Shown piece by piece: positions 8,182 to 15,684 of a stretch of DNA of 61,764 bases (positions are counted from its first letter, which is position 1; every line of letters starts with the position of its first letter). The DNA is from Fibrobacteraceae bacterium (GTDB taxonomy: Bacteria > Fibrobacterota > Fibrobacteria > Fibrobacterales > Fibrobacteraceae), in NCBI GenBank assembly GCA_017631885.1, contig JAGBSH010000013.1:1-61764 (forward strand), given 5' to 3'. Under the pieces are notes generated by a model, which searched no databases, was not told the origin of the DNA, and saw only the letters and a list, made by a program, of their open reading frames with translations. Made by a program: the position numbers and the translations under genes.

Positions 8182-11100
8182 ATGACGACAAAACAGCCTA
8201 TTAAGATATTTTCACGCCTGTCTTTCTGGAGTGTAGCGATAGGAACCATGGCAATTCTCGCCGCCTGCGGTGGTGATAGCGGGAGCAAGTCCAGCGGAGC
8301 AGAAGATGTCCCCGTCCGCGAAGTTTCCACCATCTACGACCTAGGAGCTTGTACCCCCGACCGTGAGGGGGATACCGTGTATGTTACGGCACAAGCCATC
8401 GATTATTTGTGTTCAAACAACAATTGGATCGATATCACGACCCTGTCGGAAAATCTCGACGTAAACCTTTCTTCGGGAGGTGTTTCTGGCAACGGTCCAG
8501 AATCCAGCAGTTCCACCATGGACGACCCGCTGAACGGCAGTTCCAGTTCTTCGGTTCGCGCGTCCTACATTGAAGTTTCTACAAAGGAGCAGCTCGGCAC
8601 CTGCGATTCCAGTGCCATTGGCCTACGCGCTTTGGTGTTAGCCGATTCTTCTTACTTTACGTGCAAGGCAAATGGCTGGGCAAAGGACGAAGCATTCCTA
8701 GGTTACGACATCGTTCCTACCAAGGAAGATTTGCCCCAGTGCCACGCAGGCAACGCCAAGCAGCGCGTTTTGGTCAAGAAGGATTCCATTTTCTTCAAAT
8801 GCGATTCAGTAAAGTGGGTGCCCGAGACCGCCGACGGCTATATCGTGAAGAACGCGTCCATCTTAGGAGCGGCGCAGAAGGGTCCCTTCAAGTTCGATTC
8901 TCCTCTGACACTCCGTGAAGTCCTTTTGCACGACGACACACTGACCTACACGGGCCGCGAATACATAGACGAGATTTCTAGTAACAAGGGCGATTTCGTG
9001 ATTCCGAAGGTGAACCTGGTTTACCCCTACGCGGTGCTTGAAGTTCGTGGCCTGTGGCGCAACGAAGTGACCGGCGAATGGAGCAAGGATTCCATGACGC
9101 TCCGCGCCCTGACCGATTTGACCAGCCGCACCGAGGTGAACATCAACCTGCTGACCCACCTGGAATACGACCGCGCCGTACAGCTGGTGAACAAGGGCTA
9201 CAGCATGTTCGCCGCCAAGAAGCAGGCCGAATACGAAATCATGACGGCATTCGGGTTTGCGACCACGGTGGAATATTCCGAAGACCTGAAATCATTCGTG
9301 CCATCCACCAGCACGAACCACGATGTCAACGCCACCCTGATGGCGATTTCGCTGCTTTTCATTGGCGACAGGAGCGAAGCCGAAATCCAGAAGGCAATTG
9401 CCGACTTCAAGCAGGACATGGCCGGTGACGGCGAGTGGAACGACGCCCAGACCAAGGCCGATATGGCGGACTGGGCGGAAAGTTTTGACGACGGTTCCGT
9501 GCGGGCCAACGTGAAGAGCTGGAACATCCTGGACATTCCCGCTTACGAGAACTACCTGACCATTTACTGGAACAACGCCTACGAACTGGGCGGCTGCGCC
9601 TCGACCCGCTACGACGTGGTGGCACAGAACAGAAACGCCAAGAGCAAGAACTACAATGTCCACTACATCTGCAAGGCTACAGGTTGGCAGAAGGCTACCG
9701 ATTACGAGAAGGACACCTACCAGTGGGCAGAAGGTGAAGAAGGCGAATTCAAGAAGGGCGACGTGACCGAGATCTATTATGTGTTCGAAAACGGGTCGTG
9801 GACTGTGGCGAAAAACGAAACGGCCCTGGGACTATGTACCGAGGCACGTAATGACGAAATAGGTAAAATCGACACCATGTACTTTATTTGCGACAGCAAG
9901 AACTGGCGCAAGGCCACCATGCTGGAATACGACACCTACCAGTTCGGCGCGGGCAACGACGGCGAAGTCCGCACAGGCAAGGTGAACGAAGACAAGTATT
10001 ATGTCTATGAAAACGGGGTATGGCGAGCATCTGCAAGTGAAATCGAAAACAACCTGGGTGCGTGCGTCACAAGCCGCGAAGGCGAAGTCGGCAAGTCCGG
10101 CAGCACCTACTATACCTGCAAGACAAGCGGCTGGACAAAATCGACGGCTTTGGAATACGACACCTACGGCTGGGAACCCGGAACGGAAGGAGCCGTTAAG
10201 CCAGGCAGCGTAAATACTTCGAACCACTATGTGTTTGAAAACGGGGCGTGGCGGGCATCTGCAAGTGAAATCGAAAACAACCTGGGTGCGTGCGTCAGCA
10301 TTCGCGAAGGTGAAAAGCACCCGCTGAACAGCAAGTACTACATCTGCGAAAATAAGGTTTGGAAAGAAATCACCGCTACAGAATATGAACTAGGATATTG
10401 CACCACCGCAAAGAACGGTACCGTCGAAAAACTGAACGACGTGTATTACATCTGCAAGACAAATTCCTGGAAAACAGCAACCGTGCTGGAGTATGATACT
10501 TATGGATGGACTGCAGGAACGGAAGGTGAGATAAAGGCAGGAAGTGTAAACACAAGCAATTACTACATCTACAAAGACAGCAAATGGCAAGAGACTTCAA
10601 TTGGCACAGATTTAGGAATCTGTAACTCTGATCAAGAAGGCTTTGTCGAAAAACTGAACGACGTGTATTACATCTGCAAGACAAATTCCTGGAAAACAGC
10701 AACCGTGCTGGAGTATGATACATACGGTTGGACTGTAGGAACTGAAGGTGAAGTGAAAGCCGGAAATGTAAATACAGGCAATTACTACATCTATAAAGAC
10801 AGCGAGTGGCAAGCGGCCAGTAGTGTTGAAAAAAACTTGGGCGGATGCACAACCGCTCGTGAAGGCGAAGTTGATAAATCAGAAGACATCTATTATATCT
10901 GCAAATCTAAAACCTGGAAAACGGCAACTGTTTTGGAATATGATACATACGGAAAGGCTTGCCTTACAGATGGTTCAATAGTCTCTGGAGAAGTTACTTC
11001 AACAAACAAATATGTCTGCGATGCAGGGGCGTTTAGAGCAGCAAATGAACAAGAAATTTCCCTGAATAAAGGGTGTGTCAGCTATACAGAAGGGGGGATG

Positions 11101-11802
11101 TATGAAATAAGAAAACAATTATCATCCGTTACAGACGCCGTATATCTATGCGATGGTGTTTTGTGGGAAATACATATCGAATTTGCTAGGGAATATGGAA
11201 CACTGACAGATGAAAGAGACGGCAAAACTTATAAAACTGTTACCATAGGAACTCAAACATGGATGGCTGAAAACCTGAACTACTCGGATACTACAAATTA
11301 CCCCAGTATGAAAGGCCGGAATTGGTGTAACAGCGGTATAGAAGACAGCTGTGCGAAATATGGTCGCCTATACACCTGGTCTGCCGCCATGGATAGTGTT
11401 GGTACATTTAGCTCCAATGGAAAAGGTTGTGGTAATGGGGATACTTGCTCTCCAACATTCCCAGTACGCGGAATTTGTCCTGAAGGTTGGCACTTGCCAA
11501 CCAAGGCTGAATTTGAAACCCTTTTCACAACCGTAGGAGGAAAATCAACGGCAGGAAGAATGCTTAAATCAACAGACGGTTGGTACGGCACCGATGACTT
11601 CGGCTTTTCCGCTCACCCAGCGGGCTATAGCAACGAAAGTGGCTATTTCCTCCGCGAGGGTAACTCCGCGTATTTCTGGAGTGCTAAAGAGTACGATGAG
11701 CGCTACGCTTACAGCTTGTACTTGTATTACTACAACGAGTCTGCGGACCTGGACTACGGCAGCAAGATCTTCGGGGTCTCGGTTCGTTGTGTAAAGGATT
11801 AA
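8182..11802 (+). CDS. Large FISUMP-domain surface lipoprotein with internal repeats
   Basis: The start at ATG 8182 is chosen because GGAG lies just upstream; an earlier ATG at 8170 has no ribosome site. A lipoprotein signal ends AILAAC (C29). After Ser-rich linkers, a central region (about 225-470) has the GPF ... LREV ... LTHLEYDRA pattern I associate with Fibrobacter surface lipoproteins. Residues 470-925 carry about six repeats of roughly 70 aa (YYICK..SWKTAT.LEYDTYGW..G.EG). Residues 1006-1206 are a FISUMP domain: DERDGKTYKTVTIGTQTWMA, then LPTKAEF and GVSVRCVKD. The 5' two-thirds is much more GC-rich than the rest. Probably an envelope or adhesion protein; the function is not known. Confidence 0.85.
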   Translation: MTTKQPIKIFSRLSFWSVAIGTMAILAACGGDSGSKSSGAEDVPVREVSTIYDLGACTPDREGDTVYVTAQAIDYLCSNNNWIDITTLSENLDVNLSSGGVSGNGPESSSSTMDDPLNGSSSSSVRASYIEVSTKEQLGTCDSSAIGLRALVLADSSYFTCKANGWAKDEAFLGYDIVPTKEDLPQCHAGNAKQRVLVKKDSIFFKCDSVKWVPETADGYIVKNASILGAAQKGPFKFDSPLTLREVLLHDDTLTYTGREYIDEISSNKGDFVIPKVNLVYPYAVLEVRGLWRNEVTGEWSKDSMTLRALTDLTSRTEVNINLLTHLEYDRAVQLVNKGYSMFAAKKQAEYEIMTAFGFATTVEYSEDLKSFVPSTSTNHDVNATLMAISLLFIGDRSEAEIQKAIADFKQDMAGDGEWNDAQTKADMADWAESFDDGSVRANVKSWNILDIPAYENYLTIYWNNAYELGGCASTRYDVVAQNRNAKSKNYNVHYICKATGWQKATDYEKDTYQWAEGEEGEFKKGDVTEIYYVFENGSWTVAKNETALGLCTEARNDEIGKIDTMYFICDSKNWRKATMLEYDTYQFGAGNDGEVRTGKVNEDKYYVYENGVWRASASEIENNLGACVTSREGEVGKSGSTYYTCKTSGWTKSTALEYDTYGWEPGTEGAVKPGSVNTSNHYVFENGAWRASASEIENNLGACVSIREGEKHPLNSKYYICENKVWKEITATEYELGYCTTAKNGTVEKLNDVYYICKTNSWKTATVLEYDTYGWTAGTEGEIKAGSVNTSNYYIYKDSKWQETSIGTDLGICNSDQEGFVEKLNDVYYICKTNSWKTATVLEYDTYGWTVGTEGEVKAGNVNTGNYYIYKDSEWQAASSVEKNLGGCTTAREGEVDKSEDIYYICKSKTWKTATVLEYDTYGKACLTDGSIVSGEVTSTNKYVCDAGAFRAANEQEISLNKGCVSYTEGGMYEIRKQLSSVTDAVYLCDGVLWEIHIEFAREYGTLTDERDGKTYKTVTIGTQTWMAENLNYSDTTNYPSMKGRNWCNSGIEDSCAKYGRLYTWSAAMDSVGTFSSNGKGCGNGDTCSPTFPVRGICPEGWHLPTKAEFETLFTTVGGKSTAGRMLKSTDGWYGTDDFGFSAHPAGYSNESGYFLREGNSAYFWSAKEYDERYAYSLYLYYYNESADLDYGSKIFGVSVRCVKD
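10027..10297 (+). repeat. 43-bp direct repeat inside the FISUMP gene
   Basis: 10027-10069 and 10255-10297 are identical over 43 bp. They code the junction between two neighbouring protein repeats and indicate recent duplication. Confidence 0.85.
10423..10721 (+). repeat. 77-bp perfect direct repeat inside the FISUMP gene
   Basis: 10423-10499 and 10645-10721 are identical over 77 bp, while the flanking codons of the same two protein repeats differ. The offset is 222 bp (74 codons), so the frame is kept. Confidence 0.9.
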
Positions 11803-11829
11803 ATTCTAACACATTTATACATAGGGACT

Positions 11830-12456
11830 ATGGAAATGACTTGTAAAGAATGTAATGTGTGTAAACAGATTTCAGCAGAAACTAACTCTACGGAGAGAGT
11901 TACCACTGAATTGGCACAGTCTACTACAAATAATGATCCAGCAAAAATAGAGCTTCTCATTGTAGGCGAATCGCCTTACCCAACTTCTCTTGTTCCAAAA
12001 TTTGCCTTTTGCAAACCAACATGGATTGAACAAGTTGAATATAATTGTTGCGGAAGATTCGTTTTGTGTTCTTTGGGAATAAAGCTGGAGAAAGTATCTA
12101 ACAAATATCCTTACCCTAAAAACATGTTTGAAGACCTCACAAACAAAGGAATTAAGTTCCAAAACTTGTACTTGGAACTTAATAAGGACAAAAGTCCGTC
12201 AAGGAAGCACAAGAATCCTGACATAGATAATTTCACCAGCAAAGCTTCAAAAGTTGTTCTATGCGGTCGCAAAACACACATTATAGCACAGGAAAAAAGT
12301 GATTTTATATGCGCAATTCACCCTGCAGCTCGCTGTAGAGACTATTGCCAAGAATGGAAAAAGTTTTGGGGTGGCAAAGGCAACTTATTGAACTTACTTG
12401 AACCATCTGGTTCTGGTCCAATTCACACCATCATCAACAACATTAATTCTTTGTGA
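11830..12456 (+). CDS. Uracil-DNA-glycosylase-superfamily-like protein 1
   Basis: 208 aa, no exact family recognised. IELLIVGESPYP (about 40-51) resembles motif 1 of UDG-fold enzymes, GIKFQNLYL (107-115) fits the strand that carries a conserved Asn, KVVLCGRKTH (141-150) matches the following core strand, and AIHPAAR (162-168) is the motif-2 HP[SA] loop with H164. The N-terminus has C5-x2-C8-x2-C11 and there is a CC at 73-74, so a metal or Fe-S site is possible. It ends within the start region of a second UDG-like gene. Base excision or nucleic-acid binding is inferred from fold motifs only. Confidence 0.55.
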   Translation: MEMTCKECNVCKQISAETNSTERVTTELAQSTTNNDPAKIELLIVGESPYPTSLVPKFAFCKPTWIEQVEYNCCGRFVLCSLGIKLEKVSNKYPYPKNMFEDLTNKGIKFQNLYLELNKDKSPSRKHKNPDIDNFTSKASKVVLCGRKTHIIAQEKSDFICAIHPAARCRDYCQEWKKFWGGKGNLLNLLEPSGSGPIHTIINNINSL

Positions 12457-12461
12457 TAAAT

Positions 12462-13070
12462 ATGGATAGACTGCCAAAACACTTATACTTTTCCAATGGA
12501 TCGGAAAACGATGTGGAAATACTTTTCATCTTGGAATCTCCATATAAGGAAGAACTTTATTGGGGTTTTCCTTGTATAGGTAACACCGGTAAGAAAATGT
12601 CCGAGGTTCTTGTAAATGACAAGAATATCGCTATTGGTGATTTGATTCAACATAACAATCCACAAACAAGAAAATACGCCCTTTTTGAAACCTTCAAATT
12701 TCCTTTGGACAAATCATTAACGCATGGGCTAGATGCAGACGAACTATTCTGGAAAAAGCTTAAAAACAAGGGCGACAAAGATCAAATCAAGATGTTTTTC
12801 GAACAAAACAGGCAGTTCTTTTCGTACTCATACAAATACAACTTAGAATGCGCTCTAAAGATATTCCAAAGAAAATTGAAGGAAATCGTAGTCTGCGGCG
12901 ACATCGCACAAAGTATATTCGAAGTAGCCTTTGAAGATAAGCTCAAACAAGAAAAAACGCAAAAATCAGTCAATGTCGTTTTTGTCGAACATCCTGCAAA
13001 AAATTTACGCAACAGCAGACCATGGACATACAAGTCCAACACGAAAGCTAGCTTGTTCTTTTCCAGATAA
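12462..13070 (+). CDS. Uracil-DNA-glycosylase-superfamily-like protein 2
   Basis: 202 aa from ATG 12462; a GTG at 12453 overlapping the previous stop is an alternative start. VEILFILESPY (18-28) followed by GFPCIGNTGKKMSEVL (35-50) matches the GExPG ... GxPFxGxxG pattern of family 4/5-type UDGs, KEIVVCGDIAQ fits the next core strand, and VEHPAKN (H177) is the motif-2 loop. The usual catalytic Asp or Asn positions are not obvious, so activity is uncertain. Coupled to the preceding, very divergent UDG-like gene; the two may form a complex or act in sequence. A 134-bp repeat starts 49 bp downstream. Confidence 0.6.
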   Translation: MDRLPKHLYFSNGSENDVEILFILESPYKEELYWGFPCIGNTGKKMSEVLVNDKNIAIGDLIQHNNPQTRKYALFETFKFPLDKSLTHGLDADELFWKKLKNKGDKDQIKMFFEQNRQFFSYSYKYNLECALKIFQRKLKEIVVCGDIAQSIFEVAFEDKLKQEKTQKSVNVVFVEHPAKNLRNSRPWTYKSNTKASLFFSR

Positions 13071-13118
13071 GACCAAGAAAAGAGGAAAAATGAAGATCTT
13101 TTCAACTTTCGCGTTAGG

Positions 13119-13252
13119 GATGGAAGTGGCGAAGCCATTCGGACTCGCGAAGCGAGGCTGAACGGACGCACGGCGACCTTATTGTTATTTGTAAAATGGC
13201 CGTGCGATACCGCGACAGCCCGACCCGCGCCAGCGGGGAACGCTCAAACGGC
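13119..13252 (+). repeat. GC-rich structured repeat, copy A (134 bp)
   Basis: 134-bp sequence almost identical to copy B at 14525-14658 (six substitutions, no indel). Its last 46 bp recur as copy C at 15484. It can fold into at least three hairpins: CTCGC-GAA-GCGAG; CGCACGGC (13167-13174) with GCCGTGCG (13199-13206); and CCCGC with GCGGG. Much more GC-rich than the flanking genes. Confidence 0.9.
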
Positions 13253-13254
13253 AC

Positions 13255-13425
13255 TCAGGCGTTCCATTCCGTTCGCATCAAAAAATCCAGTAAACCGACA
13301 ACAAGAATTCCGTCGTCGTAATGCGGCTTGACAATATCCTTTACGACGATAATCCGCTTAAATCCGTCCGTCAGGTTCACCAGAGGGATTTCTTCTCTTG
13401 CTCGCGTTTTTCGGCGGTCGATATA
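13255..13425 (-). pseudogene. C-terminal remnant of an AAA ATPase (DUF4143-type)
   Basis: Reading the minus strand from 13425 to the stop at 13257-13255 gives a 56-residue tail including IPLVNLTDGFKRIIVVKDIV and GILVVGLLDFLMR. This matches the C-terminal end of the common AAA/DUF4143 family of ATP-binding proteins (typically RE..L ... yPK.iit.D ... GI..i.l.dFL). An in-frame stop lies just upstream at codon level and there is no ATPase core, so only a fragment remains. It abuts repeat A within 3 bp. Confidence 0.5.
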
Positions 13426-13459
13426 TCAAAGGCGGATTGAATGAAATTCAATTCTCTTC

Positions 13460-13485
13460 AAAAGGATGCCTCGATGCATCCTTTT
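13460..13485 (-). terminator. Intrinsic terminator of the DUF3990/DUF3791 operon
   Basis: AAAAGGATGC (13460-13469) pairs perfectly with 13476-13485; an A-tract on the plus strand gives the T-tract for minus-strand transcripts. Lies 25 bp after the DUF3791 stop. Confidence 0.75.
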
Positions 13486-13509
13486 CTGTAAATTCTTTTT
13501 TGTGACAAA

Positions 13510-13950
13510 TTACAGTAGCTTCCCTGCCTTGAAGGATTCTTCAAGGTAGCTCGGATTCTGATAATAGCAATCCGAATTGAAGTTGGAGATGTAGTCGCTA
13601 ATGGGGGAGGTGAAAATCTTGATGGCAGTCTCGATTTCGTTGCCGTTCTTTGCGCAGTCGAGAACCATGATGCAATACAGGTTGCCGATGTCCGTATAGG
13701 AGGGAATATCGTATTTGCAGTTCTCTACAGATTCAAAATCGCCCTGCGGGATTTTGTACTGGTCCACAACTTCTTCACCGACCTGCTCGAAACTTAGGCA
13801 ATGGTTCACCTGGGCGTCTTTCAGTTGTTTGGCAAAACCGTCAATTCCAAGCCTGTTTGCGACCACCCCGCGCTTGTTCTTTGTCTTGCGGGCAATAAAT
13901 TCAACCAGCGAACACACGTAGAACAAATCGTCTTTATCTGCTTCCGTCAT
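13510..13950 (-). CDS. DUF3791-like protein, partner of the DUF3990 gene
   Basis: 146 aa. The N-terminal half (DDLFYVCSLVEFIARKTKNK and a following RLG ... GFAKQL) resembles DUF3791, a small domain commonly encoded next to DUF3990. The C-terminal half, with CYYQNPSYLEESF, is not recognised. Translation is coupled: its start overlaps the end of the DUF3990 gene by 17 bp. In such pairs one member is thought to neutralise the other, so this is a candidate antitoxin; that is inference from pairing. A terminator follows. Confidence 0.6.
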   Translation of the reverse strand: MTEADKDDLFYVCSLVEFIARKTKNKRGVVANRLGIDGFAKQLKDAQVNHCLSFEQVGEEVVDQYKIPQGDFESVENCKYDIPSYTDIGNLYCIMVLDCAKNGNEIETAIKIFTSPISDYISNFNSDCYYQNPSYLEESFKAGKLL

Positions 13951-14401
13951 GTTTGACCTCGAATTTCAAGAACTTCAGGCATGCTAGAGCCGAAAGCGTG
14001 TGAAAACTAATTTGGTGTGTAGGGTATTTGAATTCTGCCAATGCCCAGAACTGCTTGCGATTAATCCGCCCTGTCAAGAAATCGTTCACAAAATTCCAAA
14101 CAGTATCGTCTGCCATAGGACCTTCGACAACATCGTATTGATGGGTGCTTCCATTACGGCAGGCTGCTATAAAATCGAGCCATTCGTCGGTCATCCTTTC
14201 GAATTTCAGGATTTTTAGTGAGCCTGAATCCGTAAATTCATAGTGATTGACGTATGGGGAGCCCTCACCACGATTTGCCCACCGTATCGCTTGCCTAAAA
14301 TCATTCGTGCAATAGAAACCCCAAGAAAAGTCCTTGGTGAACTTTGTCTTTCGAATTTCGGGCAATTCCACGATTTGTTTGCTTGCATGGTAAATGAGCA
14401 T
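13934..14401 (-). CDS. DUF3990 protein, ADP-ribosyltransferase-like candidate toxin
   Basis: 155 aa, full length for DUF3990. Visible motifs: LIYHAS (2-7), equivalent to the LYHGS opening of the family; DFSWGFYCTNDFRQAIRWA; EWLDFIAACRN; YDVVEGPMADD; and QISFHT near the C-terminus. The YH[GA]S and GFY.T elements resemble ADP-ribosyltransferase folds, so an NAD-using toxin is plausible but unproven. First gene of a two-gene minus-strand operon with the DUF3791 gene, opposite in direction to the flanking cassettes. Confidence 0.7.
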   Translation of the reverse strand: MLIYHASKQIVELPEIRKTKFTKDFSWGFYCTNDFRQAIRWANRGEGSPYVNHYEFTDSGSLKILKFERMTDEWLDFIAACRNGSTHQYDVVEGPMADDTVWNFVNDFLTGRINRKQFWALAEFKYPTHQISFHTLSALACLKFLKFEVKHDGSR

Positions 14402-14524
14402 GACTTTAATATAATAAAATGTCCCGAAGAAATCAAAAATTCAAAGTGAAAGCAGTTTGAATGCGTTAGGCCTCCAGCCACTTGGCAACTCAATGCCTTA
14501 GTGGTTATGGTCCCCTTTAGGGGA

Positions 14525-14658
14525 GATGGAAGTGGCGAAGCCATTCGGACTCGCGAAGCGAGGCTGAACGGGCGCACGGCGACCTTGTTGTTGTTTGTAA
14601 AATGGCCGTGCGATACCGCGACAGCCCGATCCGCGTCAGCGGGGAACGCCCAAACGGC
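14525..14658 (+). repeat. GC-rich structured repeat, copy B (134 bp)
   Basis: Same length as copy A with six substitutions (about 95% identity) and the same hairpins. It lies between the divergent starts of the DUF3990 operon and the 60-aa/GNAT pair. Both A and B are preceded by GCGTTAGG, directly in A and about 53 bp upstream in B, so B has an extra insert at that point. Confidence 0.9.
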
Positions 14659-14725
14659 TTAAACAGGAACTTGTCAAGTTGCTTTCCGCAGGAATTATGT
14701 GTATATTTATAGGCGGAGGTCTAGT

Positions 14726-14908
14726 ATGCGCGTAATATCTCAAGAATTCAAGCAACTATTGAAAAAAAGCGATGCGTTCGCTCTTTTTTCTAAATCCCAT
14801 AGACCCGATCATTCCAAACTTGACCGAGAGGTCGAAGAATTCGAAAAATGGATTGCCGAGGAGCATGCGAAGGATCGTCGTATGCTGCTGGAGGCTTCCA
14901 GCAAATGA
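14726..14908 (+). CDS. 60-aa protein, candidate antitoxin of the GNAT gene
   Basis: Start at ATG 14726 is fixed by a GGAGGT ribosome site at 14715-14720; the longer frame from 14699 has none. The product is 60 aa, highly charged and probably helical (KLDREVEEFEKWIAEEHAKD). No DNA-binding fold is evident. The stop overlaps the start of the GNAT gene as ATGA, the usual coupling in toxin-antitoxin pairs. The antitoxin role is inferred from size, order and overlap only. Confidence 0.65.
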   Translation: MRVISQEFKQLLKKSDAFALFSKSHRPDHSKLDREVEEFEKWIAEEHAKDRRMLLEASSK

Positions 14909-15480
14909 TTATCGAATTTTCCGTCGTCGATACCAAAGATTTCACTATTGAGCATTTGTTTGACAATCCTGAAAATCTTGACCTAATTGCAAATTTTCAG
15001 GCGACTAATGGCGCTGCGGGGTTAGAATATTACCTTAAAAATCAATCTGTAGATGACGAGGAAAATAATTGCAGCAGAACATACCTCGTCAAAGATGCCT
15101 TGTCCGCTGAATTAGTTGCATACTTTTCTTTGAAGACAGGTCTTATCACTATTCAGCTTGATGGAGAGAAATTTGACTCTGTTCCCGCCATTGAACTTGC
15201 AAATTTTGCAATAAACAAGAAGTACAAGGATACACATCCCGAATCACAGAAGCTGGGTTTCTATACATTCAAGAAATTCGTGCTTCCCATTGTTCAAAGA
15301 ATGTCCGTGTATATTGGTGTGAACGCGTTGTATATTTACGCATTGCCAGAAGAAAAATTGATTGATCATTACCAGACCATGGGATTCGAACGCCTTCCGG
15401 AGCCTCAAGAAAAATTTGTCCAACGCCATGTAAAGCCAGAGTATGACGAGGGCTGCATTTTCATGTATCAGACAATCTGA
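14905..15480 (+). CDS. GNAT-family N-acetyltransferase-like protein, candidate toxin
   Basis: Start at ATG 14905, overlapping the previous stop (ATGA), with GAGG upstream; 191 aa. The order of motifs fits the GNAT fold: LVAYFSLKTGLI (beta strands), VPAIELANFAINKKY (the strand before the acetyl-CoA loop), KLGFYTFKKFVLPIVQ (helix after the loop), LYIYALPEEKLIDHYQTMGF (the typical final strand and Y..MGF). The acetyl-CoA loop reads HPESQKLG rather than the canonical Q/R-x-x-G-x-G/A, so it is degenerate. Resembles tRNA-acetylating TacT-type toxins in architecture; the substrate is unknown. Repeat copy C begins 4 bp after the stop. Confidence 0.6.
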   Translation: MIIEFSVVDTKDFTIEHLFDNPENLDLIANFQATNGAAGLEYYLKNQSVDDEENNCSRTYLVKDALSAELVAYFSLKTGLITIQLDGEKFDSVPAIELANFAINKKYKDTHPESQKLGFYTFKKFVLPIVQRMSVYIGVNALYIYALPEEKLIDHYQTMGFERLPEPQEKFVQRHVKPEYDEGCIFMYQTI

Positions 15481-15483
15481 TTC

Positions 15484-15529
15484 GCAATACCGCGACAGCC
15501 CGACCCGCGCCAGCGGGGAACGCTCAAAC
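15484..15529 (+). repeat. GC-rich structured repeat, truncated copy C (46 bp)
   Basis: Matches the last part of copies A and B (from the ATACCGCGACAGCCCG segment to GCTCAAAC) with one difference from A. It starts 4 bp after the GNAT stop and marks the right end of the cassette-like block. Confidence 0.85.
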
Positions 15530-15647
15530 TAAATTAGGGCGATAAAATGACATTTTGTCGATTCTTCGCCCCCGAAAATAAAAAAATTATTCAGTATTCA
15601 AAAGAGCAATCCAAACATAGGATGACGTAGGGCCGGGGAACACCCAA

Positions 15648-15684
15648 TAAAAAAACTCTCGCAAGGCAAATGCTTACGAGAGTT
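15648..15684 (-). terminator. Intrinsic terminator of the activase gene
   Basis: Stem AACTCTCG/CGAGAGTT (15654-15661 with 15677-15684), with further pairing towards the loop, followed on the minus strand by a T-run. Confidence 0.85.

Noticed and set aside
11600-11802. Variable region of a diversity-generating retroelement at the FISUMP end
   Set aside because: No template repeat or reverse transcriptase gene is present in the window.
14464-14658. Repeat B and the preceding GTTAGGC as an integron attC site
   Set aside because: GTTAGGC fits the GTTRRRY core but stands at the wrong end for an attC, the opposite end (GCCCAAAC) does not fit RYYYAAC, copy A has GTTAGGG, and no IntI is in the window.
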